Shown here: positions 15,916 to 19,589 of the stretch, piece by piece
How the letters are laid out: each line of letters opens with the position of its first letter
Numbering within the stretch: position 1 is the stretch's first letter
Origin: JBGPRB01 sp964422155
GTDB taxonomy: Bacteria > Chloroflexota > Dehalococcoidia > Dehalococcoidales > RBG-16-60-22
DNA: 19,589 nucleotides
Direction: 5' to 3'
NCBI GenBank assembly: GCA_964422155.1
Contig: CAYQZZ010000041.1
Location: forward strand, 1 to 19,589
The notes under the pieces: generated by a model
Told to the model about the DNA's origin: nothing
Database searches by the model: none
The model's input: only the letters and a program-made list of their open reading frames with translations
Made by a program: the position numbers and the translations under genes

Positions 15916-15945
15916 TTTATAGAACTTTCAAAGGGAATATGTCAA
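15916..15945 (-). promoter_or_regulatory. Sigma70-type promoter of the carboxylase operon
   Basis: On the minus strand, a perfect -35 TTGACA (15945-15940), an 18-base spacer and a -10 TATAAA (15921-15916). The predicted start is about 25 bases ahead of the first HyuA-type ATG. A second TATAAT (15960-15955) lies just upstream but lacks a good -35 box. No operator palindrome stands out. Confidence 0.6.
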
Positions 15946-15994
15946 ATAATGTCGATTATACCATAAAGTATGTATGTGAAAGTATAAGGTGGTG

Positions 15995-16188
15995 ATATTA
16001 GGCTTTGGCATCCATGTCTTACGGCGCTATATCGGTAAGCTCATGAGCAGAATTAGGACACGACCAGAATAGAGTGCGAGGAGCCTCAACTCTGGGAAGC
16101 AAACGCCACAGGATTCTGCTTGAGGGCATTGCACAATCACTCATCTTGTTGGCGCTGAAGAAATCCGAAGTGGTAACCCTGATAGATA
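15995..16188. other. Gap with no recognisable gene
   Basis: Six short frames were read by eye and none carries a recognisable domain. A 25-codon plus-strand stretch (GFGIHVLRRYIGKLMSRI) looks mildly protein-like but is too short to call. I see no RNA gene or strong hairpin. Confidence 0.3.
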
Positions 16189-16401
16189 CTATGCCTTTAG
16201 AATATCCTTATGTCTAAGGGCACGCTCCAGCGACGGCTCTTTTTTAGATTTGCCAGCCTCGATTGATTCCAGGGCCTGGAGGACAACCGTTGCTGATTCG
16301 GGGCGTTTCTCGGGGTCTTTCTCTAATAACTGCATAATCAGTGTCTCCAGCGCCGGGGGCAGGTCGGCCCGGTGCCATCGGGATATACCTGGACTGTCGG
16401 T
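16189..16401 (-). pseudogene. Ser/Thr protein kinase C-terminal remnant
   Basis: An open minus-strand frame of about 70 codons without a start codon. It reads HRADLPPALETLIMQLLEKD, then PEKRPESATVVLQALESI, the last helix of bacterial Hanks-type kinases, where the Arg of KRP forms a conserved buried contact. A charged tail ends in TAG at 16189-16191. The frame is open only to 16401; no ATP-binding or catalytic loops exist. Upstream it collides with another coding remnant in a different frame, so the kinase was cut off and joined to foreign sequence at about 16370-16400. Confidence 0.65.
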
Positions 16402-16547
16402 TCATCGCATATCTTCGTCATGATGCCGGTCACTTTATCATCACGGATGGTTAACCCTTTAATTCCCAACTCCATGAATCTGACGCGTCTCGGATGATTC
16501 ACAAAGGGTGATATTTCAAGAACTAGCTTTATTATGTGGGTAATCCC
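16380..16547 (-). pseudogene. Unidentified coding remnant fused to the kinase tail
   Basis: A minus-strand frame, open from 16547 to about 16338, reads as coherent protein: IIKLVLEISPFVNHPRRVRF, then MELGIKGLTIRDD and KVTGIMTKICDEPTVQVYPD. I do not recognise the family. It has no proper start at its 5' edge (a TAA lies at 16548-16550), although Met at 16475 could open a 45-residue product. The protein-like character ends near 16380, where the kinase remnant takes over in another frame. Probably the C-terminal part of a deleted gene. Confidence 0.35.
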
Positions 16548-16784
16548 TTATGGGAGGGATGGAAAAAGAAAAAGTCAATCCTAGGAACTCTCGATAGCGG
16601 GGCTTTAACGAAGTCTTAACGACATTGATGTAAGCGAAAATATTGATTGAACTAAAGTGAACGGAGTAAAATCTGTTAAGGCTGGATAGAAACCATGAAT
16701 AGCGGCCATCGGTTCCAGAGACGGAGTGATATATATTTTAACTCGCAAAACACGCTTACTTGCAGTAATTACAGAGGTAGATAA

Positions 16785-17327
16785 ATGGATGCTTATCGTG
16801 ATTCTTCAAAAACCATTGACTCTAGAGTCCAGGACCTACTTGCTAGGATGAATCTGGAGGAGAAGCTCGCCCAGATTGTTAACGTTATTGCGCCCATTTT
16901 CACGCGGCAAAGTGGCCTCGTCCTCCAGACAATATTCTACCCCTTCGAACTGTATAGTCGTACGTGCGGAAAATACTCACTGGACCTATGGTACGATGGC
17001 GATACCTTTACCGGGGGAGAATATACCGGTGTGCGTACCCTGGATGTCTCGGCCACACTGGACGAGGCACGGAAACAGATGGTTCTTTACGTGGTCAACC
17101 GAAGTCAAACCGAAGAAGTGGAAACGGTAATACAGTTGACCGCAGGAGACTTCAAAGATGCTCACGAGGTCTACACAATTAACGGGCAGGATATCAAAGC
17201 GGAAAATACGTTTGAGTCACCTCATGAGGTGATAACAAGGGAGAGCACCCTCATTGCCCGAGGACGGTCATTGAACTATACGTTTGAGCCCCATTCGGTA
17301 ACGGCTATTATTGGTGATATTTATTGA
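16785..17327 (+). pseudogene. Chimeric glycosidase remnant: GH3 N-terminus joined to GH51 C-terminus
   Basis: A 180-residue open frame built from two unrelated families. Residues 1-29 (YRDSSKTIDSRVQDLLARMN, then LEEKLAQIV) are the N-terminal helix of family 3 beta-glucosidases. From LAQIVNVIAPIFT onward it is the C-terminal part of a family 51 alpha-L-arabinofuranosidase: QTIFYPFELYSR, LDVSATLDE, LYVVNRSQTEEVE, the beta-sandwich, and a final YTFEPHSVTAII. Neither catalytic barrel is present, so it cannot hydrolyse glycosides by either mechanism. The ATG has a good ribosome site (GAGGT, 7-base spacing), so a protein may still be made. The joint falls at the segment LAQI(V), which both families have at this point, suggesting deletion through a short shared sequence. 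Confidence 0.75.
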
Positions 17328-17468
17328 TTGAAATCCATCGGGTCCATTTAGATAGTCATCATTATTCCCGGCTTTTTTAAGGAAATTCCAAAATTCTCGA
17401 AAAGCTCAATCTGCAAGACAGCAGTCAACCGTGATAAATATAGCTACTACAGTTTTATGAATAAGTCT

Positions 17469-18371
17469 TTATTTCTTCTTCGGCGGTTCCATATTTAACA
17501 CGAACGGAAGAGAATTAGGGAACGCTTCACGAGACTTGCCTTTGGTTAATGTCTGCGGTATAACCTCCGCAAGCTCTTCGGGAGTCCATTGTCCGTCTTT
17601 CCAGAGCACCTGCTCCACGGGTGGCGGTTCTCTATATATACCGACATGCCCGTTATAAACTTCAAAGATGCAACCGTTGATATGGTCGGCCGACTCGCTG
17701 ACGAGATAGACAACCAGGGCGGCTACATCTTCCGGGCGATTGACCTCAAATTGCTCGATTTTTATCTTTGCACCACGCCAAGCGGCTATGGGCCGTATTA
17801 CATTGCAGGTAACTCCGTACTTCCCCATGTCCCGTGCCACCGTCCGGGAGAAGCCGACTATTCCTTCCTTGGCGGCGGAATAGGTTGCCAGTGTCTGAAT
17901 GCCCAACCCGTTGTGGGAGGAAGTATTAATAATCCTTCCATAGCCCTGCTGCTTCATTATTGCAGTAGCAGAGCGGGTGCAGTAGAAAGTGCCGTAAAGA
18001 TGGGTCTTGATTATAGCGTCCCAATCTTCTGTGGGGATTTCATAGATCACACCGCCGCGTATGATGCCTGCATTATTAACAAGGATATCAAGGCGCCCGA
18101 AGCTATCCATAGCGGTTTTAATGATATTCTTCGCACCCTCCTCCGTGGCCACGCTATCGTAGTTGGCAACGGCAGTGCCGCCAGCTCGTTTGATTGTCTT
18201 GACGACCTGGTCAGCAGCGTTTCTTGATGCCCCTTCCCCATCAAAGGAAGTACCCAGGTCATTAACGACTACCCGGGCACCCTGGGCGGCCATACCCAGG
18301 GCATGGGCGCGTCCCAAGCCATTGCCCGCGCCCGTGATAACCGCAACTTTGTTTTTTAACATATCTCCCAT
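17469..18371 (-). CDS. Short-chain dehydrogenase, MFE-2 / 3-hydroxyacyl-CoA dehydrogenase-like
   Basis: A 300-residue classical SDR with a C-terminal extension. The Rossmann motif is TGAGNGLG (residues 13-20). VVVNDLGTSFDGEG followed by SRNAADQVV is the signature of the (3R)-hydroxyacyl-CoA dehydrogenase domain of peroxisomal multifunctional enzyme 2 and its bacterial relatives. NNAG (99-102), the catalytic Ser in INTSSHNG (about 151-152), Tyr164 and Lys168 (YSAAK) are all present, so it should be an active NAD(P)-dependent enzyme. The substrate could be a hydroxyacyl-CoA or a secondary alcohol. The first ATG (18377) touches the AAGGAG site; the second (18371) has 6-base spacing and is preferred. 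It is alone on its strand, facing the GH remnant, with a kinase pseudogene upstream. Confidence 0.88.
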   Translation of the reverse strand: MGDMLKNKVAVITGAGNGLGRAHALGMAAQGARVVVNDLGTSFDGEGASRNAADQVVKTIKRAGGTAVANYDSVATEEGAKNIIKTAMDSFGRLDILVNNAGIIRGGVIYEIPTEDWDAIIKTHLYGTFYCTRSATAIMKQQGYGRIINTSSHNGLGIQTLATYSAAKEGIVGFSRTVARDMGKYGVTCNVIRPIAAWRGAKIKIEQFEVNRPEDVAALVVYLVSESADHINGCIFEVYNGHVGIYREPPPVEQVLWKDGQWTPEELAEVIPQTLTKGKSREAFPNSLPFVLNMEPPKKK

Positions 18372-18395
18372 AGACATCTCCTTCTTTCCGTGATA

Positions 18396-18740
18396 TTAAC
18401 AACCAATTGTTATACAATTCAGTATCGTGTTAGCTGGAGCCTTTATCAATGTCCCAAATTCCTTGTCACCGATGACTATTCTCGCATGGGTAATCTCCGG
18501 ATATTGCCAACCAATAGGAAGTACATTGACAACCTGTTGATAGATTTCGTGCAAAGTAATATTTGGGTCGTCAATAACCCTAACAACATCATAGATACAG
18601 GTAATTTCTTTGGCACGTTCGTGCAATTGTGCCTTCAATTGAAGGTATTTCAAGTCAATTGCCTCGAGTTAAGTAACGTGCTGACGCAGCGCAGTCAATT
18701 CAGCCGCAAGTTGCTCTTTCGTTTTGTATTCGTAATTCAT
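18396..18740 (-). pseudogene. Sensor histidine kinase N-terminal remnant with in-frame stop
   Basis: From ATG 18740 the frame reads EYKTKEQLAAELTALRQHVT, the usual opening coiled coil of PAS-type sensor kinases. It then hits TAA at codon 24 and continues in frame with LEAIDL. It goes on with ERAKEITCIYDVVRVIDD, then PNITLHEIYQQVVNVLPIGW and QYPEITHARIVIGDKEF, a conserved sensory segment that precedes GAF/PAS domains in many kinases. Homology stops after KEFGT, and 17 foreign codons lead to TAA at 18396. No histidine-phosphotransfer or ATPase domain remains, and there is no clear ribosome site. This is a decayed gene with both a nonsense codon and a truncation. Confidence 0.75.
18405..18419. 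promoter_or_regulatory. Palindrome upstream of the SDR gene, possible operator
   Basis: AATTGT-TAT-ACAATT is a perfect 6+3+6 inverted repeat about 34 bases ahead of the SDR start codon. On the minus strand its centre (TATAAC) resembles a -10 box. This is a plausible place for a repressor site overlapping a promoter, but the sequence is AT-rich and chance is not excluded. Confidence 0.3.
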
Positions 18741-18955
18741 CGCACAACGTCTTTTACTAATTTACTCAGTCTAAGTGTTCTGAAAGTTCGCAACACCTCG
18801 ATAAACAGTGGTAGAAGTAATGCGTACGAGCTTTACATCTCTCATTCCTCCCTAGTATAATCATCGCTAGAAAGCTAGCTTTCACGTTTTGGAACTCCAT
18901 TTTAGTTCTAATTAGTGGAACTGTCAATATAGCCAGGTTTCATGGAAGTATAAAT
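18741..18955. other. Intergenic region upstream of the small ORF and carB
   Basis: No gene is visible. A perfect 14-base palindrome GAAAGCTAGCTTTC lies at 18870-18883. AGTTC ... GAACT inverted repeats follow at about 18890-18920. These may be regulatory for the plus-strand genes that follow, but no clear promoter pair was found. Confidence 0.3.
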
Positions 18956-19210
18956 ATGTCAAAGAGCCAACTTCGTAAGACAGCCTATGAATATATCAAG
19001 GAACAACTAAGCAGACTTCACAGGTGTTCTTATGATGTAGAGCGTCAATTAATTGTTCCCCTCGACGAGCTAATGCTGCTCAAAGAAGGTCTGGCTGACC
19101 CTTCCGCTGGGCTAGTAGCTTTGCTTAAGCAGCTGTTTAAAGGCACATCCACGGATGCGGAAATTGAAGCCCACCTTGTTGCACCGTTTAAGCAATCTAA
19201 GGTAGATTAA
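18956..19210 (+). CDS. Small hypothetical protein upstream of carB
   Basis: An 84-residue, mostly helical, charged protein (begins MSKSQLRKTAYEYIKEQLSR). I do not recognise a family. No signal peptide, membrane segment or metal motif is visible; the two cysteine-free helical halves are linked around PSAG. The ATG follows GGAAG at 7-base spacing. It ends 33 bases before carB on the same strand, so the two are probably co-transcribed. A small regulator or adaptor is possible, but no function can be assigned. Confidence 0.6.
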   Translation: MSKSQLRKTAYEYIKEQLSRLHRCSYDVERQLIVPLDELMLLKEGLADPSAGLVALLKQLFKGTSTDAEIEAHLVAPFKQSKVD

Positions 19211-19243
19211 GACGGCGGAAACGTTGGGAAGGAGTCATTATTA

Positions 19244-19589
19244 ATGCCCAGACGAACTGATATAAAGAAGGTCATGATTATCGGGTCTGGTCCGATTGTT
19301 ATCGGCCAGGCCTGCGAATTTGACTACTCCGGCACTCAGGCCTGCAAAGCCCTGCGGTCGTTGGGTTATGAGATTGTGCTGGTCAACTCAAACCCGGCGA
19401 CAATCATGACCGACCCCGGCATGGCTGACGTCACCTATATTGAGCCTCTTAATCTGGACACCATGATAAAAATAATTGAGAAAGAGCGACCGGACGCCAT
19501 CCTTCCCAATCTGGGCGGCCAGACAGGCCTGAACCTGAGCGCCAGCCTGGCGGAGTGCGGGGCGCTAGAGAAGTATAACGTCAGAGTCA
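19244..19589 (+). CDS. carB: Carbamoyl-phosphate synthase large subunit, N-terminal part (cut by window edge)
   Basis: The first 115 codons of CarB, running off the window. It opens with MPRRTDIKKVMIIGSGPIVI, then GQACEFDYSGTQACKALRSL, the invariant CarB N-terminus with the first pre-ATP-grasp Rossmann motif. NSNPATIMTDPGMADVTYIE and LPNLGGQTGLNLS follow as expected. The enzyme makes carbamoyl phosphate from bicarbonate, ammonia (from CarA glutaminase) and two ATP for arginine and pyrimidine synthesis. The ribosome site GGAAGGAG precedes the ATG. carA is not directly upstream; the small hypothetical gene is. This is ordinary housekeeping and marks the end of the accessory region. Confidence 0.95.
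   Translation, partial: MPRRTDIKKVMIIGSGPIVIGQACEFDYSGTQACKALRSLGYEIVLVNSNPATIMTDPGMADVTYIEPLNLDTMIKIIEKERPDAILPNLGGQTGLNLSASLAECGALEKYNVRV

Noticed and set aside
17589..18227. A 212-residue plus-strand frame opposite the SDR gene
   Set aside because: Antisense to the intact SDR coding sequence, with no recognisable domain.

Overview
The window (19.6 kb) looks like part of an anaerobic, chemotrophic bacterial genome. A Chloroflexota (Dehalococcoidia-like) or Desulfobacterota origin fits the flavour of the proteins and of the small dispersed repeats (ends reading GTCATTGCGAG or TGTCATTC). That placement is an impression from gene content, not a phylogenetic result.

Layout. (1) 1-1381, plus strand: the C-terminal end of a DMSO-reductase-family molybdoenzyme, then a metallo-beta-lactamase-fold hydrolase, with a decayed SDR gene directly behind it. 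(2) 1959-5682, minus strand: a family-5 solute-binding lipoprotein and two DppB/DppC-type permeases; no ATPase genes are present. (3) 5966-6305: two truncated genes joined end to end, a chagasin-like remnant on plus and an isochorismatase-family N-terminus on minus. (4) 6332-15884, minus strand: the main operon. In transcription order it encodes a HyuA-type subunit, a 111-residue zinc-ribbon protein, a second HyuA-type subunit, a HyuB-type subunit, a divergent uroporphyrinogen-decarboxylase-fold protein, and both subunits of a 3-oxoacid CoA-transferase. A good sigma70-type promoter lies just upstream (15916-15945). (5) 15995-17330: a junkyard of gene remnants, including a Ser/Thr kinase tail, an unidentified coding remnant and a GH3/GH51 chimera. 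(6) 17469-18371, minus strand: an MFE-2-like SDR, followed by a sensor-kinase N-terminal pseudogene. (7) 18956-19589, plus strand: a small unknown protein and the start of carB.

How the genes fit together. The first four genes of the operon match, in order and approximate size, subunits 1-4 of acetophenone carboxylase (Apc) of Aromatoleum, an ATP-dependent, biotin-free ketone carboxylase related to acetone carboxylase. A 3-oxoacid CoA-transferase downstream is what would be needed to convert the resulting beta-keto acid into its CoA thioester. The inferred pathway is ketone + CO2 -> 3-oxoacid -> 3-oxoacyl-CoA. The substrate is unknown. The URO-D-fold protein sits where apc5 would be and has lost the usual zinc ligands, so it is the least explained component.

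A second theme is genome decay. At least five loci show a recognisable protein family cut off mid-domain and joined to unrelated sequence, in one case at a short segment similar in both parents. Three small inverted-repeat elements also sit in the gaps of the carboxylase operon.
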